DNA of 64,000 nucleotides from Albimonas marina (GCF_029223255.1 NZ_JARHUC010000001.1:310001-374000), one strand, 5' to 3'. Positions 1 through 8,370 are shown, counted from the stretch's first letter. Program-made: numbers and translations. Notes: a model not told the origin generated them from the letters alone.

Positions 1-97
1 GCGCGGAAATCATCGAGCCGATCAGCGCCGTCAGCGCGGCGAGGCCCACCAGGCGCAGGTCATGGGCGTCCTGGACGCAGGAGAGGATGCGGATCAC
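1..97 (-). CDS. MHYT-like sensor protein, N-terminal fragment
   Basis: The minus strand is open from a GTG at 97 to the window edge and encodes about 32 residues. They begin VIRILSCVQDAHDLRLVGLA and continue into a hydrophobic stretch. This resembles the opening of MHYT-domain membrane sensors, which start with a short ILSC..xHDLRLV motif followed by a first membrane helix. Such proteins usually carry histidine kinase, GGDEF or EAL output domains, but the output here lies outside the window. No ATG is in frame just upstream and the ribosome binding site is weak, so the start is uncertain. The call rests on the short motif only. Confidence 0.5.
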   Translation of the reverse strand, partial: MIRILSCVQDAHDLRLVGLAALTALIGSMISA

Positions 98-266
98 GCG
101 CGTTCCGTAGGTCTGGTCTGATCTCGGACCCGGAAGCTGGCACGATTCGCTTTATGGAGCGTTGCGCGGCGATGAAAGGCCCTCGCGCACGCGCTCGCCC
201 GGACCGAGGCCGGGCGCGGCGAAAAGGGCGGCGCGCCGCCCTCTTCACGATCGCTTCAGTCCGCGC

Positions 267-755
267 TCAGGCGGTGCCGACGGGCTGGCCGCCCTGGGCG
301 GCCTGACGGCGCGCGACTTCCTGGCGGTAGATGCTGACGAAGTCGACCATGTCCAGCATCAGCGGCGGGTAGCCGCCGTCGCGGGTCACGTCGGCCACGA
401 TGCGGCGCGCGAAGGGGAACAGCTGGCGCGGGCACTCGATCAGCAGCAGCGGGTGCAGATGCTCCTGCGGCACGTTCTTGATCAGGAACAGGCCGGCGTA
501 GTCCAGCTCGGCGATGAACACCGTCTTCTCGCCCGCCTTCGAGGTGGCCGAGAGCTTCAGCGCGACCTCGTAGCGATCCTCGCCGCGCGGCTTGGCGTCG
601 AGATTCACCGAGACCTGGATCTCGGGCTTGTCCTCGGGCAGGCCGCCGGCCTGGGCGGCGACGTTCTCGAACGACAGGTCCTTCACGTACTGGGACAGGA
701 TCTGGACCTGCGGCGGCGTCTGCGGCTGCTGCGGCGGGGTCTGGGCGTCGGCCAT
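267..755 (-). CDS. secB: protein-export chaperone SecB
   Basis: SecB is the cytosolic homotetrameric chaperone that holds unfolded precursors for the SecA/SecYEG translocase. The 162-residue product has the family's usual length. After a Gln/Pro-rich N-terminus it shows the first beta-strand region (QILSQYVKDLSFEN) and the later conserved stretch HPLLLIECPRQLFPFARRI, followed by a Gly/Pro turn and DFVSIYRQ. The ATG at 755 follows a purine-rich segment and matches the typical SecB start. It lies about 110 bp downstream of fxsA on the same strand and could be cotranscribed with it. Confidence is high. Confidence 0.96.
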   Translation of the reverse strand: MADAQTPPQQPQTPPQVQILSQYVKDLSFENVAAQAGGLPEDKPEIQVSVNLDAKPRGEDRYEVALKLSATSKAGEKTVFIAELDYAGLFLIKNVPQEHLHPLLLIECPRQLFPFARRIVADVTRDGGYPPLMLDMVDFVSIYRQEVARRQAAQGGQPVGTA

Positions 756-864
756 TGGCGCGGGCTCCGGGTGTTCCGTGGGTCGGACGGGCGAGAAATG
801 ATCAGGGCCGAAGCGCTAGCATGCAGGCGTCCGGGCCGCAACGTGGCCCGGTCGCGTCGCGGCC

Positions 865-1449
865 TCAGGGCTCGCGCGTCCAGCCGCTGCCGCCCGCGGG
901 GGGCGGGCCGCGACGCTCGCCAGGGCGGTCGGAGGCGTCGTCCTCGGCCGGCTCGTACTCTCCGTCGATCACATCTCCGCGGGCGCCGGGATGGGGCCGC
1001 CCGCCCGCGCCGCCGCGCGGACCGAAGGGATCGGCCCCGCCGGGGCCGGCGCCGAAGCCGCCCGAGCGGCTGGTCATCACCACCCGTCCGCTGCGCACCC
1101 CTGCCGCGAGGCGGGCGGCCCCCCAGCGGATCAGCGCCTCGCGCACGGGGGGCATCAGCAGCAGCACGCCGCAGGCGTCGGTGAAGAAGCCCGGCGTCAG
1201 CAGCAGGATGCCCGCCACCAGGATCATCGCCCCATGCGCGATGGGGCCGGTGGGGTCGCCGCCCTCGGAAAGGCTTTGCTGCAGGCGCATCATCGCGCCC
1301 CGGCCCTGCTTGCGCAGCAGCCAGCTGCCCAGCAGCGCGGTGCCGATCACCGTGGCCAGCGTCGGCCACAGGCCGATGGCCCCGCCCACCTGGATGAACA
1401 GGGCGATCTCGATGATCGGCACCACCGCGAGCAGGATGAACAGGGGCAT
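865..1449 (-). CDS. fxsA: FxsA family membrane protein
   Basis: FxsA is a small cytoplasmic-membrane protein, named from suppression of phage F exclusion of T7 in E. coli; its biochemical role is unknown. The 194-residue product starts with a hydrophobic helix (MPLFILLAVVPIIEIALFI), has a second membrane segment with a GTALLGSWLLRKQG turn, and a third around ILVAGILLLTPGFFTDACG. This is the family signature, including the conserved LTPGFFTD. The C-terminal 70 residues are hydrophilic and Gly/Pro-rich. In alphaproteobacteria fxsA commonly sits beside secB and a divergent Tim44-domain gene, as here. Confidence 0.92.
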   Translation of the reverse strand: MPLFILLAVVPIIEIALFIQVGGAIGLWPTLATVIGTALLGSWLLRKQGRGAMMRLQQSLSEGGDPTGPIAHGAMILVAGILLLTPGFFTDACGVLLLMPPVREALIRWGAARLAAGVRSGRVVMTSRSGGFGAGPGGADPFGPRGGAGGRPHPGARGDVIDGEYEPAEDDASDRPGERRGPPPAGGSGWTREP

Positions 1450-1520
1450 GTCGGCGGCTCTCCTCCGTCGAGATCTGGGTCGGGGTCCGGGCCGGATCTC
1501 CGGCGGCGTCGGTCATGCGC

Positions 1521-1610
1521 GGCCCCTGTCCAACGGGCCGACCAGGCGCCGGCGCCCGCCGCGCGCATTGCGCGGCAGGGTCGCAGGCGTCTGCCCGTTG
1601 GACAGGGGCC
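1521..1610. repeat. 18-bp perfect inverted repeat between fxsA and the Tim44 gene
   Basis: Positions 1521-1538 and 1593-1610 are exact reverse complements over 18 bp (left arm begins GGCCCCTGTCCAACGG). The 54-bp interior has further GC-rich dyads, including CCGCGC/GCGCGG. The element fills most of the divergent intergenic region. It could act as a cruciform, a shared regulatory site or a small mobile remnant. Neither arm has a T-tract after it, so it does not look like a simple terminator. Confidence 0.7.
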
Positions 1611-1694
1611 GTCGCTCACCTTACATAGGCAGGCGGAAGCGACCCCGCCACGCCTGCCGGCCTCCGGAACCGATCTCCGGGGGACGGCGCCTGC

Positions 1695-2393
1695 ATGAAG
1701 ATGCCCGAGATGGACGACATGACCCAGCTGATCATCCTCGCCGCCATCGCGATCTTCGTCCTGTGGCGGTTGAAGAGCGTGCTGGGAACGCGCACCGGCT
1801 ACGAGCGCACGCCCGGCGAGCGCCCCGAGCCCGCGCCGGCCCCCGCCCGCCGCAAGAGCGGATTCGAGGTGATCGAGGGCACCGCCAACGCCGAGGCGGC
1901 CATCGACGCCGACATCGCCCGCGTCGCCGACGTCGACGGCGAGACCGGCGAGGCCCTTCGCCGCATGGCCCGCGCCGAGCCCGGCTTCCGCCCCTCGGAG
2001 TTCGTCGACGGCGCCAAGCGCGCCTACGAGATGATCCTGATGTCCTTCGAGACGGGCGACACCCGGTCCCTCCGCCCCCTGCTGTCGGAGGAGGTGTTCC
2101 AGAGCTTCGCCGCCGCCATCAAGCAGCGCGAGACCGAGGGGCTGACCGTCGAGGCCCGCTTCGTCGGCGTGAAGGAGGCGCGGATCTTCTCGGCCATGTT
2201 CTCCGAAGACGACGGCGAGGCCGACATCGAGGTCCGCTTCGTGGGCGAGCTGGTCTCGGTCGTGCGCAACGCCGAGCACCAGGTGGTCGAGGGCGACCCG
2301 AACGAGATCCGCCGCCAGGTGGACCTGTGGACCTTCACCCGCAAGATGGGGTCCAACGACCCGAACTGGATCCTCACCGCCACCGGCGGCTGA
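1695..2393 (+). CDS. Tim44/TimA domain membrane-anchored protein
   Basis: The 232-residue protein has an N-terminal membrane helix (about residues 10-25, LIILAAIAIFVLWRL), a Pro/Arg-rich linker, and a C-terminal Tim44-like domain from about residue 95. That domain contains GAKRAYEMILMSFETGD and a final stretch ending WTFTRKMGSNDPNWILTATGG, as in bacterial TimA proteins. The family shares the mitochondrial Tim44 import-motor fold; in bacteria it is an inner-membrane protein of unclear role, possibly in envelope biogenesis. It is followed 22 bp later by the Smr-domain gene, so the two are probably one operon. Confidence 0.9.
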   Translation: MKMPEMDDMTQLIILAAIAIFVLWRLKSVLGTRTGYERTPGERPEPAPAPARRKSGFEVIEGTANAEAAIDADIARVADVDGETGEALRRMARAEPGFRPSEFVDGAKRAYEMILMSFETGDTRSLRPLLSEEVFQSFAAAIKQRETEGLTVEARFVGVKEARIFSAMFSEDDGEADIEVRFVGELVSVVRNAEHQVVEGDPNEIRRQVDLWTFTRKMGSNDPNWILTATGG

Positions 2394-2415
2394 GGGTCTG
2401 CACGAGGGCCCCGGC

Positions 2416-3102
2416 ATGGCCTCCCGCCGTCGCCGCGGCCCGCGCCTGAGCGAGGCCGACCGCGCCCTTTGGCGCGCGGCCATGCGCGACGCGACCCCGC
2501 TTGAGGGGCGCGACCCCGCCCCCGGCGACCTGCCGACGGAGACCGCGCCCGCCGCGCTCGACGCCGGCAACGCCCGCCCGTCCGCTCCCGATCCCTCCGA
2601 GGGCCGCGGCGCGCCTCCGCCCGGACCTGAGCTCGTCCCCTCCGCGCCACCGCCGGGCCGCACCACGCTGCGCCCGACCGGCCGGCCGCGTCCGCAGACC
2701 ATGGCGACCTACCATCCCCCCGCGCTCGACACGTTCGACCCGGCCGCGGGGCTCGACCGGCGCACGGCTGAGCGGCTGCGCCGCGGCCGTCGTCCGCCCG
2801 AGGCGCGGCTGGACCTGCACGGGATGACCGCCGACCGCGCCCACGCGGCGCTGTCGAGCTTCATCCGCTCGACCCGCGCCCAGGGCCTGCGCTGCGTGCT
2901 GGTGGTGACGGGCAAGGGCGGCCGCAAGCCGGTCGAGGACGCCCCCTTCATGCCCGAGCGCACCGGCGTCCTGCGCCACGCCGTGCCCCTGTGGCTGGGC
3001 CAGGCCCCGCTCGCCCACCTGATCGTCGGCATCTACCCCGCCCACCGCAACCACGGCGGCGAAGGCGCGCTCTACGTCTACCTGCGCAAGATCAGGGGCT
3101 GA
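2416..3102 (+). CDS. Smr/MutS2 C-terminal domain protein
   Basis: The 228-residue product has a basic, Pro-rich N-terminal half of low complexity and a C-terminal Smr domain from about residue 130. The domain starts with LDLHGMTADRAHAAL and contains the central VVTGKGG motif with a following histidine (VLRHAVPLWL). The LDxHG and TGKG motifs are the Smr signatures, linked to nicking or RNA endonuclease activity in characterised homologues. The substrate of this short alphaproteobacterial type is unknown. It is likely cotranscribed with the upstream Tim44 gene; the murein transglycosylase MltA that often sits between them in relatives is absent. Confidence 0.9.
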   Translation: MASRRRRGPRLSEADRALWRAAMRDATPLEGRDPAPGDLPTETAPAALDAGNARPSAPDPSEGRGAPPPGPELVPSAPPPGRTTLRPTGRPRPQTMATYHPPALDTFDPAAGLDRRTAERLRRGRRPPEARLDLHGMTADRAHAALSSFIRSTRAQGLRCVLVVTGKGGRKPVEDAPFMPERTGVLRHAVPLWLGQAPLAHLIVGIYPAHRNHGGEGALYVYLRKIRG

Positions 3103-3371
3103 CGGGTTGGGCGTTGCCTAAATCTGGGCTTCGGCACACGTTTTGGCGTTAGCTTGGGGTTGACGCCACAATGGCTAACGGGAATCCTGATTATTGACGT
3201 GGCGGAATCAAAACGCCGCCGAGACCCTGCAACGGTCCGGCGGCGTCCAGTTCCGCAGTTCGCGCTCAACCTTGCTTCAGCCGGGCGCGAGAACGGTCTG
3301 TGTGTATATCCGACGATGATTCTCGGGGACTCGTTTGTCAACCGGCTGGGCGTACGCAACGGAGTACGCAA

Positions 3372-3665
3372 ATGCATACGCTTCGCGATGCAATCCTTGG
3401 TCGTCGCTTGATCCAAATGGATTATCCGCCAGGCTTGAGGCTCCTTGAGCCTCATGCACTGGGCTTCTCCGCCAACGGTGACCTACTTCTACGAGCCTAT
3501 CAGGTCGACGGCGCCTCGGAGTCGGCAGAGTGCGTGGGCTGGAAGCTCATGCGTCTGGATCGAGCTCGGTCGATCGAGATGCTTGAGAACGAGTTCAGCG
3601 GCCCGCGGCCTCAGTACCGCAAAGGGGACCGCGCTATGCGCGGCGGCATCCTCGCTGAACTCTAA
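3372..3665 (+). CDS. small WYL-domain-like protein
   Basis: The ATG at 3372 opens a 97-residue frame starting MHTLRDAILGRRLIQMDY and containing RLLEPHALGFSANGDLLLRAYQ and GWKLMRLDRA, ending in GDRAMRGGILAEL. The pattern (AI..RR.I.m.Y, R.lePh.lG....G..lLrayQ, gWKlm.ld) resembles the ligand-binding WYL domain without the HTH part found in full regulators. An upstream in-frame ATG at 3300 would add 24 residues that do not look conserved. Base composition is lower in GC and codon use looser than in neighbours, suggesting acquisition. Two GTACGCAA direct repeats (3352 and 3364) abut the start and could be an operator. Confidence 0.55.
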   Translation: MHTLRDAILGRRLIQMDYPPGLRLLEPHALGFSANGDLLLRAYQVDGASESAECVGWKLMRLDRARSIEMLENEFSGPRPQYRKGDRAMRGGILAEL

Positions 3666-3687
3666 GCGACACTATCCAAGTTTGTCC

Positions 3688-3710
3688 GGAGGCGAGCGCC
3701 GCTCGCCTCC
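3688..3710 (+). terminator. intrinsic terminator after the WYL-like gene
   Basis: A perfect 10-bp stem GGAGGCGAGC/GCTCGCCTCC with a 3-nt loop is followed on the plus strand by GTCCTTTT. This is a standard intrinsic terminator for the plus-strand gene ending at 3665. The convergent transporter gene ends at 3722, so the hairpin also separates the two transcripts. Confidence 0.8.
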
Positions 3711-3721
3711 GTCCTTTTGGG

Positions 3722-5194
3722 TCACTCAACCCAGCGCACGTCCCGCAGGTCGTTCGCCTGGGTCGGCTGGTTCTGCCACAGGCCCTCGAGGCCCTTCTTG
3801 GCGACCACGGTCTTGCCGAGCTGGAACAGGAAGCCGTTGACCGCGTCCTCGGCGATCTTGGTCTCGACCGCCTTGGTGATCTCGATCCGCTTGTCGGGAT
3901 CGGCCTCGGACGCCAGCTGCTTCATCAGCTCGCGGACCTCGGTCCCCTCGTAATTGAAGTAGTAGTTGTCGCGGGTGTAGATCTGCAGGTCGTCGGGCTC
4001 GGTGTGGGCCACGATCGTCAGGTCGTAGTCCTTGCCCTTGTAGACCTGGTCCAGCCACTGGGCCCACTCGACGGGGATGATCTCCAGCTTGATGCCGGCC
4101 TCGGCCAGCTGCGCGGCCACGATCTCGCCGCCGCGGCGGGCGTAGACCGGGGGCGGCAGCTTCAGCGTCGCCGAGAACCCGTCGGGGTAGCCCGCCTCCG
4201 CCAGCAGGGCCTTGGCCTTCTCGAGGTCATGCGGGTAGAGGCCCGACAGGTCCACGAAGGCCGGTCCGGAGGGCGGATAGTGGGTGTAGATCGGCTCGCC
4301 CGAGCCGAACATGGCCCCGTCGATGATCGCCTGCCGGTCCAGCGCGTGGGCGATCGCCTGGCGAACCTTCAGGTTGTTGAAGGGCTCCTTGCCGTTGTTG
4401 GTCGACAGGATCGTCTCGCCCTCGGTCGAGCCGCGGACCACGGTGAAGCGCGGGTCGGCCTCGATCTGGGGCAGCGTCTCGGGCGAGGGCCAGTTCGGGA
4501 ACGCGTCCACGTCGCCCGCCATCAGCGCGGCCAGCGCCGCGGTCGGGTCGGAGATGAACTTGATCGTCGCCGAGTCCAGCGCCACCGGATCGCCCCAGTA
4601 GTCCGGGTTCTTCTCCAGCGTCACCGAGGAGCCCTTGGCCCACTCCTTGAACTTGAAGGGCCCGGTGCCGATCGGGTTGGTGGCGTTGTTCGCGGCCGAG
4701 GCCTCGTCCACGATCACCGCGTCGCCCCACCCCATCTTGTAGGGGAAGTTGCCGGTGGGGCGCTTGAGGGTGATCTTCACCGTGGCGGGATCGACCACCT
4801 CGATGCTCTCGATCGGCTCGAACAGGCCCTTCTGGGCGTTCTGGCTGTCGGGGCCCATGGCGCGCTCGTAGGAGAACTTCACGTCGTCGGCGGTGAAGTC
4901 CGCCCCGTCGTGGTACTTCGCGCCCTCGACCAGGTGGAAGGTGTAGACCAGCCCGTCCTCGGAGATGTCCCAGGACTTCGCCAGCGAGGGCTGGACCTGC
5001 CCGTCCCTGTCGATGCGGGTCAGGCCCTGCAGGACGTTCTGGTAGACGATCTCGTCGATGGCCGCGGCGGCGCCGGCGGTCGGATCGAGGTTCGGCGGCT
5101 CCAGCGCGACGCCGAGGTTCACGTGCGTCTGCGCGGCGAACGCGGGGCCGGCCATCAGGGCGGCCGTCGCGGCGCCGAGGAGGAAGCGTTTCAT
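3722..5194 (-). CDS. ABC transporter solute-binding protein, family 5 (peptide/opine/nickel type)
   Basis: The 490-residue product has a Sec signal peptide (MKRFLLGAATAALMAGPAFA, cleavage before AQT). It then follows the SBP_bac_5 plan: LGVALEPPNLDPT near the N-terminus, LAKSWDISEDGLVYTFHL, FTADDVKFSYERAMG, NPIGTGPFKFKEW and a VRQAIAHALDRQAIID segment. Such proteins bind peptides or other solutes in the periplasm and deliver them to a DppBCDF-type importer. No permease or ATPase gene is adjacent, so it is an orphan binding protein and its ligand cannot be named. The ATG at 5194 is set by the signal peptide. It is convergent with the WYL-like gene. Confidence 0.9.
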   Translation of the reverse strand: MKRFLLGAATAALMAGPAFAAQTHVNLGVALEPPNLDPTAGAAAAIDEIVYQNVLQGLTRIDRDGQVQPSLAKSWDISEDGLVYTFHLVEGAKYHDGADFTADDVKFSYERAMGPDSQNAQKGLFEPIESIEVVDPATVKITLKRPTGNFPYKMGWGDAVIVDEASAANNATNPIGTGPFKFKEWAKGSSVTLEKNPDYWGDPVALDSATIKFISDPTAALAALMAGDVDAFPNWPSPETLPQIEADPRFTVVRGSTEGETILSTNNGKEPFNNLKVRQAIAHALDRQAIIDGAMFGSGEPIYTHYPPSGPAFVDLSGLYPHDLEKAKALLAEAGYPDGFSATLKLPPPVYARRGGEIVAAQLAEAGIKLEIIPVEWAQWLDQVYKGKDYDLTIVAHTEPDDLQIYTRDNYYFNYEGTEVRELMKQLASEADPDKRIEITKAVETKIAEDAVNGFLFQLGKTVVAKKGLEGLWQNQPTQANDLRDVRWVE

Positions 5195-5473
5195 TCGTCT
5201 CTCCCGGTCGGAGGCTATGTCTGCGTCCGGCCCCGCTCTCGTTCTTCGCCGCGCGGCCCGGTGGGGCCAGGGCGCGGCGACGGCGGGGTCCCGACGCCTG
5301 CATATTCATCGGGTTGGTCCGCCACGTCCAGCGCCGTGGCGCGGCGGGCGGAGATGAAGGCGCCGGGCCTCGCCCCGCAGAAGCGCCCGGCGCCGTTGCC
5401 GCGCCGCGGGCGGCGGTGCTATGCCGCTGCGCCGGGCTGCCTCGGCCCGACCCTGGCCTGAAGGAGCGCCGCC

Positions 5474-6277
5474 ATGACCATTCCCGCGACCGTCACCGGA
5501 GTCTCCGGCCGCATGGGCCGGATGCTGGTCGAGGCGGTGAAGGAGCATCCCGAGATCCACCTGACCGGCGCCACCGAGCGCCCGGGCCACGGCTGGATCG
5601 GCCATGACCTGGGCAAGTGCCTGGGCGGCGCCGAGCTGGGCGTGGTGGTCGAGGAGGATCCGCTGGAGGCCTTCGCCCGCTCCCGCGCCGTGTTCGACTT
5701 CACCTCGCCCGCGGCCTCGGTCGCCCATGCCGCGCTCGCAGCCCAGGCGCGCTGCGTGCACGTGATCGGCACCACCGGGTTCGAGGACGCGCACCTCGCG
5801 AAGCTCGAGGCGGCGGCCCGCCACTCGGTCCAGGTGCGGGCGGGCAACTTCTCGCTCGGGGTGAACCTGCTGTGCGTGATGACCGAGAAGGTCGCCAAGG
5901 CGCTCGGCCCCGGCTGGGACGTCGAGATCGTCGAGATGCACCACCGCCACAAGGTCGACGCCCCCTCGGGCACCGCGCTGATGCTGGGCGAGGCGGCGGC
6001 GAAGGGGCACGATTCCAACCTCGCCGAGGTGATGGACTCCGGCCGCCACGGCCAGACCGGGGCGCGCAAGGACGGGGCCATCGGTTTCGCGGCCCTGCGC
6101 GGCGGCGACGTGGTGGGCGAGCACGAGGTGATCTTCGCCAACGCCGGCGAGCGGCTGATCCTCAAGCACATCGCCACCGACCGGATGCTGTTCGCGCGCG
6201 GGGCGATGACCGCCGGCGTCTGGGGGCAGGAGAAGAAGCCCGGCCAGTACACGATGAACGACGTCCTCGGGCTGTGA
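5474..6277 (+). CDS. dapB: 4-hydroxy-tetrahydrodipicolinate reductase DapB
   Basis: DapB reduces 4-hydroxy-tetrahydrodipicolinate with NAD(P)H in lysine and diaminopimelate synthesis. The 267-residue protein has the N-terminal nucleotide-binding motif GVSGRMGRM, the central IGTTGF segment, and the catalytic signature [15 protein letters not shown] with the conserved HH and the Lys that contact substrate. The length matches the family. The ATG at 5474 follows AAGGAGCGCC. It stands alone on the plus strand after a 279-bp gap that holds no other gene I can support. Confidence 0.97.
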   Translation: MTIPATVTGVSGRMGRMLVEAVKEHPEIHLTGATERPGHGWIGHDLGKCLGGAELGVVVEEDPLEAFARSRAVFDFTSPAASVAHAALAAQARCVHVIGTTGFEDAHLAKLEAAARHSVQVRAGNFSLGVNLLCVMTEKVAKALGPGWDVEIVEMHHRHKVDAPSGTALMLGEAAAKGHDSNLAEVMDSGRHGQTGARKDGAIGFAALRGGDVVGEHEVIFANAGERLILKHIATDRMLFARGAMTAGVWGQEKKPGQYTMNDVLGL

Positions 6278-6286
6278 GGCCGCCAG

Positions 6287-6404
6287 GCGCCGACCTGCGG
6301 TCGGCGCGCGCCCCTGCGGGGCGGACCGCTCGTTTGATCTCAGGCGCCTCGCGGTCGACCTCCCCGCGCGCCGCCCTTCGGGCGGCGTTCGTTCCTGCGG
6401 AACG
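6287..6404. repeat. cluster of four short perfect hairpins
   Basis: Four perfect palindromes follow the dapB stop: 6287-6307 (9-bp stem), 6309-6323 (6 bp), 6369-6387 (8 bp) and 6390-6404 (6 bp). All have 3-nt loops, TGC in three and TTC in one. None is followed by a strong T-tract. They may cap the dapB mRNA or be REP-like palindromic units. Confidence 0.6.
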
Positions 6405-6457
6405 GGCCTGCGCAATCTCGGGTTGAGCCGCCGGCCGGAAGCGGCGAAACAGGACGG

Positions 6458-7060
6458 GTGAACACGCCCGCGCACCTGATCTTCGCCGCCGCCGCCTTCG
6501 CGCGGCCCGCCGCGCCCGGGCCGGCGGGCGCGGCGACGCGGCGGCGCAACCTCGCGGCGCTGGCGGGCGGGCTCGCGCCCGATCTCGGGCTCTTCGTCCT
6601 GGTGGCCTGGGCGCGCTTCGTGCAGGGCCACGACCTGCCCCGGATCTTCGGGCAGGACTACGGCTCCCCCCTCTGGCAGGCGGTGTTCCGGATCGACAAC
6701 TCGATCCCGCTCTGGGCCGCGCTGGGGGCGGCGGCGCTCTGGCTGGGGCGCCCGGCGCTGGCCGTCCTCGCCGGGGCGGCGCTGCTGCACCTCGCCTTCG
6801 ACCTGCCGCTTCACCACTCCGACGCGCGCCCGCATTTCTGGCCGCTGGTCGAGTGGGTGTTCCGCTCCCCGATCAGCTACTGGAACCCCGCCCGCCACGG
6901 CGGAACCGTGGCGCTGGTCGAGGGGACGATGTGCCTGGCGCTGGCCGTGGTCCTGTGGCGGCGCTTCGAGGGCCGCTGGGCGCGCGCCGCGATCGCGGCG
7001 GCGCTGGCGGCCGAGGCCGCGCCGACCGTGATCTGGCCGTGGCTGCTGGGGCCCGGCTGA
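6458..7060 (+). CDS. polytopic membrane protein, metal-dependent hydrolase (YdjM)-like
   Basis: The frame starts with GTG at 6458 and encodes 200 residues with about four or five membrane segments. It opens with NTPAHLIFAAAAFA, and a central histidine/aspartate cluster (HLAFDLPLHHSDARPHFWPL) lies between helices. N-terminal xxPAHL and the HxxxD..HHxDxxxHFWP pattern resemble membrane-bound metal-dependent hydrolases of the YdjM/DUF457 type. The substrate is unknown and I do not assign a reaction. A purine-rich site precedes the GTG (AACAGGACGG). The gene is convergent with the SMR transporter, 6 bp away. Confidence 0.65.
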   Translation: MNTPAHLIFAAAAFARPAAPGPAGAATRRRNLAALAGGLAPDLGLFVLVAWARFVQGHDLPRIFGQDYGSPLWQAVFRIDNSIPLWAALGAAALWLGRPALAVLAGAALLHLAFDLPLHHSDARPHFWPLVEWVFRSPISYWNPARHGGTVALVEGTMCLALAVVLWRRFEGRWARAAIAAALAAEAAPTVIWPWLLGPG

Positions 7061-7066
7061 CCGGCC

Positions 7067-7399
7067 TCAGTGCTTCACCGAGCCGGAGAACAGGTTCATC
7101 ACCACCACGCCCGCGATGATCAGGCCGATGCCGATCAGCGCCGGCGCATCCAGCCGCTGGCCCATGAACACCCAGCCCACCAGCGTGATCATCACCGTGC
7201 CCACGCCCGACCAGATCGCGTAGGCGATGCCGGTGGGAATCGTCTTCAGGGTCAGCGACAGGAAGAAGAAGGCGACGGCGTAGCCGATCACCACCAGCAC
7301 CGTCGGGCCCAGTTTCGTGAACCCGTCCGAGGCCTTGAGGAAAGTGGTGCCGAACACCTCGCCGGTGATCGCGATCAGAAGATAGATCCAGACCTGCAT
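7067..7399 (-). CDS. small multidrug resistance (SMR/EmrE-QacE) family transporter
   Basis: The 110-residue protein has four predicted helices and the SMR signature: Glu14 in ITGEVFGTTFLKASDG, which is the essential proton/substrate-coupling residue of EmrE, and AYAIWSGVGTV in helix 3. Family members are inner-membrane proton antiporters of lipophilic cations, or guanidinium exporters in the Gdx branch. The KASDGFTKLGPT loop looks more like the EmrE/QacE branch, but the substrate cannot be fixed by eye. A single gene is present, so it should act as an antiparallel homodimer. It lies downstream of, and on the same strand as, the LysR gene. Confidence 0.92.
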   Translation of the reverse strand: MQVWIYLLIAITGEVFGTTFLKASDGFTKLGPTVLVVIGYAVAFFFLSLTLKTIPTGIAYAIWSGVGTVMITLVGWVFMGQRLDAPALIGIGLIIAGVVVMNLFSGSVKH

Positions 7400-7476
7400 C
7401 GCGCCATCTCCTCATCCTGCGTCGGCCCGCCCTCTGACCACGGCGGTAGGGCGGGAGGCAAGACCGGGCGCGCCGG

Positions 7477-8346
7477 CTAGAGCCGTGCGCGCATCGCGTC
7501 GGCGAAGGCCCGCGCGACCCGGCGGATGCGGGCGAGATCGGCGGTGTCCTGGTGCATCACCAGCCAGTAGGCGCGGGTGATCCGCGTCAGCTCGGGCAGC
7601 ACCGGGACCAGGCCCGGGCGCCGGCGGGCCATGAACTCGGGCAGCATCCCCAGCCCTGCGCCCGCCGCCACCATCTCGAGCTGCACCAGCAGCGAGGTCG
7701 AGGCGACCCGCGGCGTCGGCGCGCCCGGGATCTCGGTCAGGTAGTCGAGGCCCTTGTCGAAGATCAGGTCGGGCACGTAGCCCACCAGCCGCCAGCGCTT
7801 CAGCTCCTCGGCCGAGCGGGGGGGGCGGTCGCCCAGCAGGCTCGCCGCGCCGTAGAGCTGCAAGGGATAGTCCGCGATCTTGCGGATCCGCAGCCGGCCC
7901 GCGGCGGGGGGCGTGACGACGATGGCGAAGTCCGCCTCGCGCTGGCTGAGCGAGAAGGTCCGCGGCAGGGCGACGATCTGGATCTCGAGCCGCGGATAGG
8001 TCTCGACCAGGTCCGCCGCCGCCTGGGGGGCGAGATGGCTCGCCGCCCCTTCCGGCATGCCGATGCGCACGGCGCCCGAAAGCTCGTCCTGCCGCCCCCC
8101 CACCTCGGCGGCGGCGAGCATCGAGGCGCTCTCCATCGCTTCGGCCGTCGGCAGCAGGGCGCGCCCCGCCTCGGTCAGCGCGTAGCCGCGGGGGGAGCGG
8201 TCGAACAGTCGCGCCGACAGCGCCCGCTCAAGCGCCCCCACCCGGCGCGAGACGGTGGCGTGGTCCACCCCCAGCGCGCGGGCGGCCTCGGTCAGGCGCC
8301 CGGTGCGGGCCACCTGCAGGAAAAAGCGCATGTCATCCCAGTTCAT
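7477..8346 (-). CDS. LysR family transcriptional regulator
   Basis: The start is set at the ATG at 8346, giving 289 residues that begin MNWDDMRFFLQVARTGRLTE. Longer frames upstream lack the family pattern. Residues 4-60 form the winged HTH (AARALGVDHATVSRRVGALE), followed by a periplasmic-binding-like effector domain (GAVRIGMPEGAASHLAPQ onward). It is divergent from mmsA with a 142-bp gap carrying a TGTGCA-N4-TGCACA dyad, so it probably controls the valine-degradation block and its own expression. The effector is unknown. This placement is an inference from orientation. Confidence 0.9.
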   Translation of the reverse strand: MNWDDMRFFLQVARTGRLTEAARALGVDHATVSRRVGALERALSARLFDRSPRGYALTEAGRALLPTAEAMESASMLAAAEVGGRQDELSGAVRIGMPEGAASHLAPQAAADLVETYPRLEIQIVALPRTFSLSQREADFAIVVTPPAAGRLRIRKIADYPLQLYGAASLLGDRPPRSAEELKRWRLVGYVPDLIFDKGLDYLTEIPGAPTPRVASTSLLVQLEMVAAGAGLGMLPEFMARRRPGLVPVLPELTRITRAYWLVMHQDTADLARIRRVARAFADAMRARL

Positions 8347-8354
8347 TCCGGCAT

Positions 8355-8370
8355 TGTGCAGGAATGCACA
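8355..8370. promoter_or_regulatory. LysR-type operator candidate upstream of mmsA
   Basis: TGTGCA and TGCACA form a perfect dyad with a 4-nt centre, 9 bp from the LysR start codon. It fits the T-N11-A layout of LysR sites. A second palindrome, GGAGA-T-TCTCC, follows at 8379-8389. Both lie in the divergent intergenic region. Confidence 0.5.

Noticed and set aside
162-1184. Plus-strand frame opposite secB and fxsA
   Set aside because: It mirrors two well-supported minus-strand genes, is Arg-rich and has no family similarity.
3154-3411. Small 85-residue plus-strand frame upstream of the WYL-like gene
   Set aside because: No domain, different frame from the WYL-like gene that it overlaps, and no ribosome binding site of note.
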